A stretch of DNA of 7,609 bases, from the NCBI GenBank assembly GCA_964003875.1, contig CAXFLH010000076.1:1-7609 (forward strand), in the 5' to 3' direction. Both the position numbers and the translations under genes were made by a program. This document shows, one piece after another, positions 1 through 6,885 of this stretch; position 1 is the stretch's first letter; each line of letters starts with the position of its first letter. The stretch is from UBA8444 sp964003875. GTDB lineage: Bacteria; Bacteroidota; Bacteroidia; Flavobacteriales; UBA7312. The notes below the pieces were generated by a model. The model saw only the letters and a program-made list of their open reading frames with translations. It was not told where the DNA came from and did no database searches.

Positions 1-1
1 A

Positions 2-367
2 CAAAAGCCAGTTAATAGTATTTTATCAAACATTGATAATATTAGTTTAGTTTCACCACTTCCTTATGAAGCATTTTTATGGCTGATGAACAAATCTAAA
101 ATAATTATAACAGATAGTGGAGGTATTCAGGAAGAAGCCCCATCATTAGGTAAACCTGTTTTAGTTATGAGAGAATCAACCGAAAGGCCGGAAGCTGTAG
201 AAGCAGGTACAGTTGTTCTTGTAGGAACTGATAAAAATAAAATAGTTAATAAAACAAATGAGTTGTTGATTGATGAGAATAAGTATAAAAAAATGAGTAT
301 GTTGCACAACCCATATGGTGATGGGAAGGCAAGCGAAAAAATTGTTAATTTTTTATTACATAAATGA
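2..367 (+). CDS. wecB: UDP-N-acetylglucosamine 2-epimerase (non-hydrolysing), C-terminal part only
   Basis: The enzyme interconverts UDP-GlcNAc and UDP-ManNAc in the cytoplasm, the first step toward UDP-ManNAcA for surface polysaccharide. The window begins inside the gene: the frame is open from base 2 and gives 121 residues before the TGA at 365-367. The first ATG, at 86, lies inside the conserved domain and is not the start. Visible family signatures are TDSGGIQEEA (residues 37-46 of the fragment), GKPVLVMR and RESTERPEA (57-65), which belong to the nucleotide-binding C-terminal half of this GT-B-fold family. Full-length members are about 360-380 residues, so roughly two thirds, including the catalytic acidic and histidine residues, lies upstream. 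Its stop overlaps the wecC start (ATGA at 364-367), which indicates translational coupling. The symbol rests on family and on the adjacent wecC; mnaA and wbpI-type names are equivalents. Confidence 0.93.
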   Translation, partial: QKPVNSILSNIDNISLVSPLPYEAFLWLMNKSKIIITDSGGIQEEAPSLGKPVLVMRESTERPEAVEAGTVVLVGTDKNKIVNKTNELLIDENKYKKMSMLHNPYGDGKASEKIVNFLLHK

Positions 368-1566
368 AAGATTTAAAAGTAGTGATGATGGGTTTGGGTT
401 ATATTGGCTTGCCAACAGCAGCCCTAATTGCTAGTAGAGGTATTAAAGTGCAAGGAATTGATGTAAATCAATCAGTTGTTGACACTATTAATGAAGGGAA
501 AATCCATATTGTTGAGCCGGCTTTAGATGGTTTGGTAAAACATGTAGTTGAAAGAGGGTTGTTAAGAGCAAGTATAAATCCTGAAACAGCAGATGTGTAT
601 TTAATTGCCGTTCCTACCCCTTTTAAGGGAGATCACGAGCCAGACTTAAAATATGTAGAATTAGCTACAAGAATGATAATCCCTAACCTTAAAGATGGAG
701 ATTTGTTTATTATAGAATCAACTAGTCCTGTGGGTACCACCGATAAAATGGCGGATATTATCTTTGAGGTAAAGCCTGAATTGAAAGGAAAAATAAACAT
801 TGCTTATTGTCCAGAAAGAGTGCTTCCAGGAAAAGTTATTTATGAATTGGAACATAACGACAGAGTAATTGGCGGGCTTGATGATGTATCAACAAAAGTA
901 GCACAAGATTTTTATCGTCATTTTGTAAAAGGAGCTTTGCACGGAACCAATGCAAAAACAGCTGAAATGTGTAAGTTGGTGGAAAACTCATCAAGAGATG
1001 TGCAAATTGCTTTTGCAAACGAATTAAGTATGATTTGCGATAAATTGGCAATAAATGTTTGGGAATTAATTGATTTGGCAAATAAACATCCTAGAGTAAA
1101 TATATTGCAACCGGGAACTGGTGTAGGAGGGCATTGTATTGCAGTTGATCCTTGGTTTATTGTTTCAGAATTTGAAAAAGAAGCAGTAATTATCCGAAAT
1201 GCAAGAGAGATAAATAATTATAAAACGGAATGGGTAGTAGAGAAAATTAAATCTACTGCATTGCAATTTGAATTAGATAATAATAGAAAACCAATCATAG
1301 CTTTGTTGGGACTAGCTTTTAAGCCAGATATTGATGATTTGAGAGAGTCTCCTGCTTTACAAGTTGCAGAAACCTTGCTTGCTGAAAACAAATATGATTT
1401 ATTGTTATTAGAACCCAATTTAGAGCAAAGCGATAAATATGATTTATCTAATTATGAAAACATAAATGGAAATGTAGATATTGTGGCATATTTGGTAGCA
1501 CATAAAGAGTTTAGAGGATATAAATTTGAGGCATTAGAATTAGATTTTTGTGGAGTTAAAAAATAA
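364..1566 (+). CDS. wecC: UDP-N-acetyl-D-mannosamine dehydrogenase
   Basis: This 400-residue cytoplasmic enzyme oxidises UDP-ManNAc to UDP-ManNAcA with two NAD+, a four-electron oxidation through a cysteine thioester. The N-terminal Rossmann domain carries GLGYIG at residues 10-15, followed by an acidic residue (D33) at the end of the second strand. The central domain has EMCKLVENSSRD (201-212), giving the family's K204 and N208. The catalytic loop GTGVGGHC (251-258) supplies C258, with D262 just after it, matching the Lys/Asn/Cys/Asp set of the UDP-sugar dehydrogenase family. The C-terminal UDP-binding domain contains GLAFKPDIDDLRESP. Length is normal, so the gene looks intact. WecC, rather than a UDP-glucose or GlcNAc dehydrogenase, is chosen because the 2-epimerase is directly upstream and overlapping; the protein alone would leave UDP-GlcNAc dehydrogenase as a lesser alternative. 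Its 3' end overlaps the flippase start by 17 bases. Arginine is encoded by AGA in 12 of 14 cases. Confidence 0.93.
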   Translation: MKDLKVVMMGLGYIGLPTAALIASRGIKVQGIDVNQSVVDTINEGKIHIVEPALDGLVKHVVERGLLRASINPETADVYLIAVPTPFKGDHEPDLKYVELATRMIIPNLKDGDLFIIESTSPVGTTDKMADIIFEVKPELKGKINIAYCPERVLPGKVIYELEHNDRVIGGLDDVSTKVAQDFYRHFVKGALHGTNAKTAEMCKLVENSSRDVQIAFANELSMICDKLAINVWELIDLANKHPRVNILQPGTGVGGHCIAVDPWFIVSEFEKEAVIIRNAREINNYKTEWVVEKIKSTALQFELDNNRKPIIALLGLAFKPDIDDLRESPALQVAETLLAENKYDLLLLEPNLEQSDKYDLSNYENINGNVDIVAYLVAHKEFRGYKFEALELDFCGVKK

Positions 1567-2869
1567 ATTCTTGGAGGAACTATATTATAAATTTAAGCGT
1601 AATGAAATTTTAAATAAAGGAACATCTGCCTTTATTTTGAAAATTATTGGGTCTTTACTTGGCTATATTTTTTTACTTCTTGTCACAAGAACAGCTGGTG
1701 CTGATACTTGGGGTGTTTTTGCGCTTTGTTTGGCACTGTTGAATATAACATCAATATTTAGTAGAATGGGTATTGATGTTGCAACATTAAAATTTATTGC
1801 ATCATTTAAATATGAACTTGCAAAAACAAAAGCAGTATATTTAAAAGGATTAAAAGTAATACTACCGCTTTCAGTGATGTTTAGCTTGCTATTGTTTTTA
1901 CTTTCTGATTTTATATCTATAAATATATTTCAGAAAAGCCATTTAAGTAGTTTTATTCAGTTGATAGCATTAGCTGTTTTGCCATTTACACTAATTTACT
2001 TTAATGCACAAAGCTTTAGAGGACTAAAGATGATTACACATTTTGCTTTTTTTCAGCATGTATCAAAATTTCTATTTTCAGTTGTTTTTCTATTTGCAAT
2101 TAGCTACCTAATTGGTTTCCCAGTTCAAGAGGGTGTTTTTTATGCATTTATTGCAGCCCTTTATTGTGCTATGTTTATTAGTTTCCTTCTAATAAAGAAA
2201 CAAATGATAGCCAAAAAAGAAAAGAGTCCAATTTCCACTCACACACTATTAAAAACAGCATTTCCCATGATGTTATCTACCTCTATTTTACTGATAATGT
2301 CTTGGGCAGACACACTTATTATAGGAGTATATGAGGATGAATCTGAGATTGGGGTTTATAATGTTGCGATTAAATTAGCAATGATTTCTGGAATAGTTCT
2401 AGGTGCTTTAAATAGTATAGTTGCTCCAAAGATTTCAGAGGCTTTTAATAATGGTAAAAAAGATGAATTTGCATTAATTGTAAAACAGTCTACAAAAATT
2501 ATTTTTTATTCTTCATTTCCAATTCTAATCTTTCTTATTGCTTTCCCAGAGTTTCTATTATCTCTCTTTGGTAGTGAATTTTTAATTGGGAAATCAGCAT
2601 TATATGTACTGATAATAGGGCAGATAGTTAATGCCTTTTCGGGCTCTGTTGGAGTAATAATGCAGATGACAGGAAAAGAAAAATTGTTTCAGAATATTCT
2701 CATTTTAGCATTGCTTACCAACATAGTATTAAATTTTTTGTTAGTTCCAATATACGGAATTATTGGGGCAGCAATTGCTAGCTCAGTAAGTTTAGTATTA
2801 TGGAATTTAATATCAGTTTTTTATATATACAAACATCATCATGTATTAACCTTTTTTAATTTTAAATAG
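1550..2869 (+). CDS. Wzx-type polysaccharide flippase (MOP superfamily)
   Basis: This is a 439-residue inner-membrane protein with about 12 hydrophobic segments, the count expected of Wzx/MATE-fold exporters. Segments lie at roughly residues 25-46, 54-70, 103-125, 134-152, 172-190, 195-216, 236-260, 270-292, 316-338, 350-370, 382-400 and 403-428. Family features are the N-terminal stretch LNKGTSAFILKIIGS, the loop WADTLIIGVYEDESEIGVYN around residues 252-271, and APKISEAFNNGKKDEF (292-307) between transmembrane segments. It would flip undecaprenyl-linked oligosaccharide units to the periplasm. The frame opens after a TAG at 1541, so the start must be GTG at 1550 or TTG at 1571; no ATG is available near the expected N-terminus. 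GTG gives a short basic amphipathic lead typical of the family but is uncertain. It overlaps wecC by 17 bases. The specific substrate cannot be read from the sequence, so no allele symbol is given. Confidence 0.87.
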   Translation: MELKNKFLEELYYKFKRNEILNKGTSAFILKIIGSLLGYIFLLLVTRTAGADTWGVFALCLALLNITSIFSRMGIDVATLKFIASFKYELAKTKAVYLKGLKVILPLSVMFSLLLFLLSDFISINIFQKSHLSSFIQLIALAVLPFTLIYFNAQSFRGLKMITHFAFFQHVSKFLFSVVFLFAISYLIGFPVQEGVFYAFIAALYCAMFISFLLIKKQMIAKKEKSPISTHTLLKTAFPMMLSTSILLIMSWADTLIIGVYEDESEIGVYNVAIKLAMISGIVLGALNSIVAPKISEAFNNGKKDEFALIVKQSTKIIFYSSFPILIFLIAFPEFLLSLFGSEFLIGKSALYVLIIGQIVNAFSGSVGVIMQMTGKEKLFQNILILALLTNIVLNFLLVPIYGIIGAAIASSVSLVLWNLISVFYIYKHHHVLTFFNFK

Positions 2870-2873
2870 AAGT

Positions 2874-3548
2874 ATGAAAAACAAAAAAGTCATTTTAGGA
2901 ATAGGAACAGGCAGGTGCGGAACAGTCTCTTTATCTGACCTTTTAAACAAACAAGATAGCTCATTTTTTTCACATGAGTTAAAGATAAAAATTAAAAAAC
3001 CAACAGACTACAATACTCCTTTGTCTTGGGAATATGATGAGCAAGCATTTGATAATGCATGGAATTCTATTTTACATTATAATGGAAAATATGTTGGGGA
3101 TGTTTCTATGTTTTGGCTACCTTATTTAGAGCGTCTTTTCAATATTGCAGATAATTTAAAAGTAATCTGTTTGCAAAGAGAAAAACAAGGAGTTGTAAAT
3201 AGTTATTTAAAAAAAACAGAAGGAAGAAATCATTGGATGGACCATGATGGTTCCCATTGGGATTTTTGCTCTTGGGATAAATCATATCCAAACTTTAAAG
3301 CAGAAACAAAAGAAGAAGCGTTAAATAGGTATTGGGATTACTATTATCAACTTGTAGATGAATTAATACAAAAATATCCAGATAGAATTCGTATTTTTCA
3401 AATGATAGATTTGAATGATGGAGATAAAGTAAAATCGTTATTAGAATTTGCAGGTTTTGAAAATAAAAATGTCATTTCAAATATTCAGAGAAATAAGATT
3501 GAGAGAAACATTTTTGATAAAATAAAAAGAAAATTATTTGGCGTTTAA
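2874..3548 (+). CDS. PAPS-dependent sulfotransferase family protein
   Basis: This 224-residue protein resembles cytosolic or membrane-associated sulfotransferases that move a sulfuryl group from 3'-phosphoadenylyl sulfate to a sugar hydroxyl. The N-terminus holds the 5'-phosphosulfate P-loop, GIGTGRCGTVSL at residues 9-20. A second motif, VICLQREKQGVVNSYL (97-112), supplies the 3'-phosphate-binding pair R102 and S110 at the usual eight-residue spacing. There is no signal peptide or membrane segment, so it acts on the cytoplasmic side. The length is on the short side for the family, and the acceptor-binding middle (about 115-150, rich in Trp, His and Asp) is not one I recognise. It begins four bases after the flippase stop and lies inside a polysaccharide locus, so a sulfated glycan is the likely product; that part is inference. 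No PAPS-synthesis genes are in the window. Confidence 0.78.
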   Translation: MKNKKVILGIGTGRCGTVSLSDLLNKQDSSFFSHELKIKIKKPTDYNTPLSWEYDEQAFDNAWNSILHYNGKYVGDVSMFWLPYLERLFNIADNLKVICLQREKQGVVNSYLKKTEGRNHWMDHDGSHWDFCSWDKSYPNFKAETKEEALNRYWDYYYQLVDELIQKYPDRIRIFQMIDLNDGDKVKSLLEFAGFENKNVISNIQRNKIERNIFDKIKRKLFGV

Positions 3549-3549
3549 G

Positions 3550-3825
3550 ATGAGCATAAAAAAGATTGCAATAGTAACCCCTTTGAGAAACGAAATTGAA
3601 AATATTGATAAATTATTTGATGCTTTATCAAAGCAAACTATAACTATTTTTTCTTGGGTAATATTAGAAAATGGAAGTACAGATGGGAGTATTGAAAAGC
3701 TGAAAAATATAAAATGTCCCAATAATGTAGAGTATTTAGAAATTTTGAATCTTACTAAAAATAGTATAAATTATGAGGAAAAAAGCTTTATTATTATTTC
3801 TAGTATTAGGGCTTTTTTCCTGTAA
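3550..3825 (+). pseudogene. Family 2 glycosyltransferase, truncated after about 75 residues
   Basis: The frame encodes 91 residues, but only the first 75-78 look like glycosyltransferase. They show the GT-A start KIAIVTPLRNEIENIDKLF (residues 5-23), WVILENGSTDGS (36-47; the DGSxDGT-like nucleotide-sugar motif) and a following strand VEYLEILNL. From about base 3776 the DNA is the signal-peptide coding region of the next gene read in another frame, giving a meaningless tail EKSFIIISSIRAFFL. The DxD metal site and the whole acceptor half are absent; intact members are usually 230-330 residues, so the product cannot be an active enzyme. It starts one base after the sulfotransferase stop, at an ATG consistent with operon packing. 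No remaining piece of the enzyme appears downstream in any frame, so this is a break and not a simple frameshift. Cause is either rearrangement or misassembly. Confidence 0.72.
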
Positions 3826-4612
3826 TTTCTTCAAGAAAGATACTGACAAGCTACTTGTTACCGTATATGGTGATAAATTGTATTTTTCAGATATACAAGA
3901 TTTAATATCTCCAGGCTTAAGAAGTGAAGATAGTTTAAAGTTAGTTCAGGCAATTTGTGAAAAATGGGCAAAGGAACAAATCCTTGTTCAAAAAGCTAAA
4001 ATTAACCTTCCGTTAGTTCTACAAGATGTACAAGCGCAAGTAGAGAGTTATGAAAACTCCCTTTTGATTTATTCATATCAGAAAGAACTACTTAATCAAA
4101 AGTTAGATACCATAGTTAATGATGATGAAATAGAATCTTATTACGAAAAGAACAAAGAAAATTTCATCCTAAAAGATGCTGTTGTTAGAGTTAACTATAT
4201 CCAGCTAAAAAAAGAAGTTCCATACTTGTGGAGGGTTCAGCGTCTCTTTAAAAAAGAAGATGAGGAAAGTAAGTTATTATTAGAAGATTATTGTTATCAA
4301 TTTGCTGATGATTACTACCTAGACGACAGTTGGCTTAGTGTTGATGACATCTTTAAAGTTTTGCCAGATAGTTACACATCTAGAAACTTACATAAAGGTA
4401 AAAGTATAGAATTTGCCGATGACGATTATTATTATTTCCTTCACGTCAAAAAATATATATCAAAAGGTAGCGTTTCTCCATTGGAAATGGTAAGCAATCA
4501 AATTCATTCTATTATTATTAATAAAAGAAAGATTGATTTTCTTAAACATGTAGAAATGGATTTATATCAAAATGCACTTGCTAAAAATTATGTTCAGTAT
4601 GAAAAAAATTAG
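3773..4612 (+). CDS. SurA-like lipoprotein, degenerate PpiC/parvulin protein
   Basis: This 279-residue protein has a lipoprotein signal: basic MRKK, hydrophobic residues 5-15, and lipobox LFSC with C17 as the acylated cysteine. After cleavage it should be anchored in the envelope facing the periplasm. Residues 25-130 follow the SurA N-terminal helical domain pattern (a start like VTVYGDKLYFSDIQDL, then long charged helices). Residues 135-225 occupy the place of a parvulin domain but lack the HIL and GGDLG signatures, so prolyl isomerase activity is doubtful. The final helix (235-275) resembles the SurA closing segment. It overlaps surA by 14 bases, so both are probably translated together and may share clients. 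The ATG at 3773 is fixed by the signal peptide, but it sits exactly at the break in the upstream glycosyltransferase, leaving no native leader or promoter. Family membership is inferred from shape and context more than from motifs. Confidence 0.75.
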   Translation: MRKKALLLFLVLGLFSCNFFKKDTDKLLVTVYGDKLYFSDIQDLISPGLRSEDSLKLVQAICEKWAKEQILVQKAKINLPLVLQDVQAQVESYENSLLIYSYQKELLNQKLDTIVNDDEIESYYEKNKENFILKDAVVRVNYIQLKKEVPYLWRVQRLFKKEDEESKLLLEDYCYQFADDYYLDDSWLSVDDIFKVLPDSYTSRNLHKGKSIEFADDDYYYFLHVKKYISKGSVSPLEMVSNQIHSIIINKRKIDFLKHVEMDLYQNALAKNYVQYEKN

Positions 4613-5924
4613 TTTATTAATAATTTCATTTCAATTTTTCACTTTGTCATTAATGGCACAAGAAATGGTTGAAGGGATTGTAGCAGTTATTGGCGATAAA
4701 GCCATTTTAAAATCTGAAGTAGAGCAACAGTACTTACAACTAAGAGCATCTGATGTAACGAACAGTAATCTTAGGTGCGAAGTGATGGAAGAACTGATGT
4801 TTCAAAAGCTGCTTAGCCATCATGCAGAAGTAGATAGCTTAGTTGTTACAGATGACGAAGTAAACGATGCTATTGACCAACGTATTGAGTATTTTATTAG
4901 TCAGATAGGTTCAGAAAAAAAGTTAGAAGAATATTTTGATAATTCTATTTCTCAGATAAGAGAAGAATTCCAAACGATTTTTAGAGAACAGCGTTTAGCT
5001 CAGCGTATGGAAAGTAAAATTACTTCAAACCTTAAAGTTACTCCACAAGACGTTTTGAAATTTTACAATAAAATCCCAAAAGATAGTTTGCCAATATTCC
5101 CTGAAGAAATTTACTTATCTCAATTGGTTGTTTATCCTCTTGTTGAAGAATCAGAACGAGAAAGAATAACCAAAAAATTAAAAGGGTTTAAGCAACGTGT
5201 TCAAAATGGCGAGGACTTTTCATTTCTAGCCTCTTTGTATTCTGATGATCCTGGTTCGGCAAAGGTAGGTGGAGATTTAGGCTTTGTGAAAAAAGGTAAG
5301 TTAGTTCCTAAATTCGAATCTGTGGCTTTTCGTTTGCAAGAAGGCGAGTTATCCGATGTGGTAGAAACTAAGTTTGGCTTTCACCTCATACAAATGGTAA
5401 AAAGAAGAGGGCAAGAATTTAACGTTCGCCATATCTTAATAAAACCAAAGATAAGTTCTAAATCAGTTGAGAATGCCAAGGCTAAACTAGATAGTATTAT
5501 TCAATTTATGGCTAAAGACACCTTGTCATTTGAGCAATTAGCCATTAAGTATTCAGAAGATGAGTCTAAAAATAATGGAGGTAGAATTGTAAATCCTCAA
5601 ACGGGTTCTTCATCATTTGTATTAGAAGAATTGGAATTTTCAGTGTCATCTACAATAGATGGTCTTAAAGAAGGTGAATATTCTAAGCCAACGGTTTTTG
5701 TTAGTTTTGATGGTCGTAAAGGTTGTCGCATAATAAATGTCGATAGAATAATAGAAGAGCATAAAGCGAGTCTAAAAGAGGATTATGATCGTATTCAGAG
5801 CGTGGCACTTCAAGAGATGAAAGTGACGGTTTTGGACGAATGGAAAAAAGATATATTGAAAGAAACCTACACCGACATCAAAGAAGATTTTGACTGTGTG
5901 TGGAAAGATAATTGGAAAAAGTAA
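4599..5924 (+). CDS. surA: SurA-type periplasmic peptidyl-prolyl isomerase/chaperone
   Basis: This 441-residue chaperone escorts unfolded outer-membrane proteins across the periplasm. A Sec signal (residues 1-20, MKKISLLIIS through SLMA) is cut before Q21. Residues 25-160 form the SurA N-terminal domain (GIVAVIGDKAILKSEVEQQ at 26-44). Parvulin domain 1 spans about 170-270, with YSDDPGSAKVGGDLGF (214-229) and the FGFHLIQM strand (259-266). Domain 2 spans about 275-385, with RHILIKP (277-283) and a weakened GGRI in place of GGDLG. The tail EHKASLKEDYDRIQ is typical of Bacteroidota SurA. ATG 4599 is chosen over ATG 4572 because it places the basic start and hydrophobic core correctly. It overlaps the preceding lipoprotein gene by 14 bases and ends 7 bases before the MoxR start. 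Arginine codons are mixed (10 CGN, 9 AGR), unlike the polysaccharide genes. Confidence 0.92.
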   Translation: MKKISLLIISFQFFTLSLMAQEMVEGIVAVIGDKAILKSEVEQQYLQLRASDVTNSNLRCEVMEELMFQKLLSHHAEVDSLVVTDDEVNDAIDQRIEYFISQIGSEKKLEEYFDNSISQIREEFQTIFREQRLAQRMESKITSNLKVTPQDVLKFYNKIPKDSLPIFPEEIYLSQLVVYPLVEESERERITKKLKGFKQRVQNGEDFSFLASLYSDDPGSAKVGGDLGFVKKGKLVPKFESVAFRLQEGELSDVVETKFGFHLIQMVKRRGQEFNVRHILIKPKISSKSVENAKAKLDSIIQFMAKDTLSFEQLAIKYSEDESKNNGGRIVNPQTGSSSFVLEELEFSVSSTIDGLKEGEYSKPTVFVSFDGRKGCRIINVDRIIEEHKASLKEDYDRIQSVALQEMKVTVLDEWKKDILKETYTDIKEDFDCVWKDNWKK

Positions 5925-5931
5925 TAGTAAG

Positions 5932-6885
5932 ATGTCTGAAGTAGAAGAATTAGATGGATTTAAAGAATCCTACGAGAGATTTAGAAAAGAAATAGCCAAA
6001 GTAATAGTTGGTCAAGATGAAGTTGTTAAAAATGTGCTTATATCTATTTTTAGTCAAGGTCATTGTTTGCTAGTAGGGGTGCCTGGTTTAGCCAAAACTT
6101 TATTAGTTCAAACCATAGCTCAGTCTTTAGGCTTAAAGTTCAATAGAATACAGTTTACTCCCGACCTTATGCCATCTGATATAGTAGGTTCTGAAATTTT
6201 AGATGATAACAGACAATTTGTTTTTAATAAAGGTCCCTTGTTTGCTAATATCGTTTTGGCCGATGAGATAAATAGAACACCTCCCAAAACTCAAGCAGCT
6301 TTGTTGGAGGCTATGCAAGAAAAAGCCGTAACGGCAGCAGGTAGTCGTTATGAATTAGGTAAACCATTCTTTGTATTAGCTACGCAAAACCCTATAGAAC
6401 AAGAAGGTACTTATCCTTTGCCTGAGGCTCAACTTGACCGTTTTATGTTTAACGTTGTCTTAGACTATCCATCGTATGAAGAGGAGTTGGAAGTCATTAA
6501 AAGTACAACCTCGGACAAAACTATAATTTTGGATAAAGTACTTGATGCCGAGCAAATTATACGCTATCAGCAATTGATACGCAAAATACCTGTTGCTGAT
6601 AATGTGATGGAATACGCTGTTAAACTAGTAGCAAAGACACGTCCCAACACCCCAATGGCAACGGAAAGAGTTAATCAGTTTATAGCTTGGGGAGCAGGGC
6701 CTAGAGCCTCTCAGTTCTTAGTGGTAAGTGCCAAATGTCATGCAGCTATTAATGGTAAATATTCACCAGATATAGAAGATGTCAAGGCTGTAGCTGAACC
6801 TATTCTTAGACACCGATTAGTTAGAACGTATCAAGCTGATGCCGAAGGTATTAGTATAGAACAACTTATTCAAGAGCTTTTATAG
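5932..6885 (+). CDS. MoxR-family AAA+ ATPase
   Basis: This 317-residue cytoplasmic ATPase belongs to the MoxR branch of AAA+ proteins, chaperone-like machines thought to remodel or insert cofactors into partner complexes. Seen in order: VGQDEVVKNVL (26-36), Walker A GVPGLAKT (49-56), the MoxR loop FTPDLMPSDIVGSE (75-88), Walker B NIVLADEIN (106-114, with D111 and E112), sensor 1 LATQNP (149-154), PLPEAQLDRF (162-171) with R170 as the likely arginine finger, and sensor 2 GAGPRASQ (254-261). Length is normal and all ATPase residues are present. ATG 5932, seven bases after surA, is preferred to the TTG at 5890, which would add 14 residues unlike the family's start. MoxR genes usually sit beside DUF58 and VWA-domain genes; here the next gene is def, so the partner is unknown. 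The stop abuts the def start with no spacer. Confidence 0.92.
   Translation: MSEVEELDGFKESYERFRKEIAKVIVGQDEVVKNVLISIFSQGHCLLVGVPGLAKTLLVQTIAQSLGLKFNRIQFTPDLMPSDIVGSEILDDNRQFVFNKGPLFANIVLADEINRTPPKTQAALLEAMQEKAVTAAGSRYELGKPFFVLATQNPIEQEGTYPLPEAQLDRFMFNVVLDYPSYEEELEVIKSTTSDKTIILDKVLDAEQIIRYQQLIRKIPVADNVMEYAVKLVAKTRPNTPMATERVNQFIAWGAGPRASQFLVVSAKCHAAINGKYSPDIEDVKAVAEPILRHRLVRTYQADAEGISIEQLIQELL

Noticed and set aside
836..1081. Open frame of 81 codons on the - strand inside wecC
   Set aside because: It lies wholly antisense to a well-conserved enzyme, shows no domain or sensible start context, and is expected by chance in AT-rich coding DNA.
3534..3722. Open frame of 62 codons on the - strand over the glycosyltransferase fragment
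   Set aside because: It mirrors the conserved N-terminal GT2 coding region, and its hydrophobic look comes from reading Lys/Asn/Glu codons in reverse.
4572..4598. Upstream ATG that would extend SurA by nine residues
   Set aside because: It would put MHLLKIMFS before a complete signal peptide and lengthen the overlap with the previous gene; ATG 4599 gives a normal Sec signal.
4599..5924. The two parvulin domains of SurA are complementarily degenerate: domain 1 has Q where the first His is expected but keeps GGDLG and FGFH, while domain 2 keeps RHIL but has lost GGDLG.
   Set aside because: As far as I recall, this pattern is usual for Bacteroidota SurA proteins, so it is a family trait and not a novelty of this genome.
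5890..5931. Upstream TTG start extending MoxR by 14 residues into surA
   Set aside because: The added residues are only the surA end in another frame, and ATG 5932 gives the usual MoxR N-terminus.
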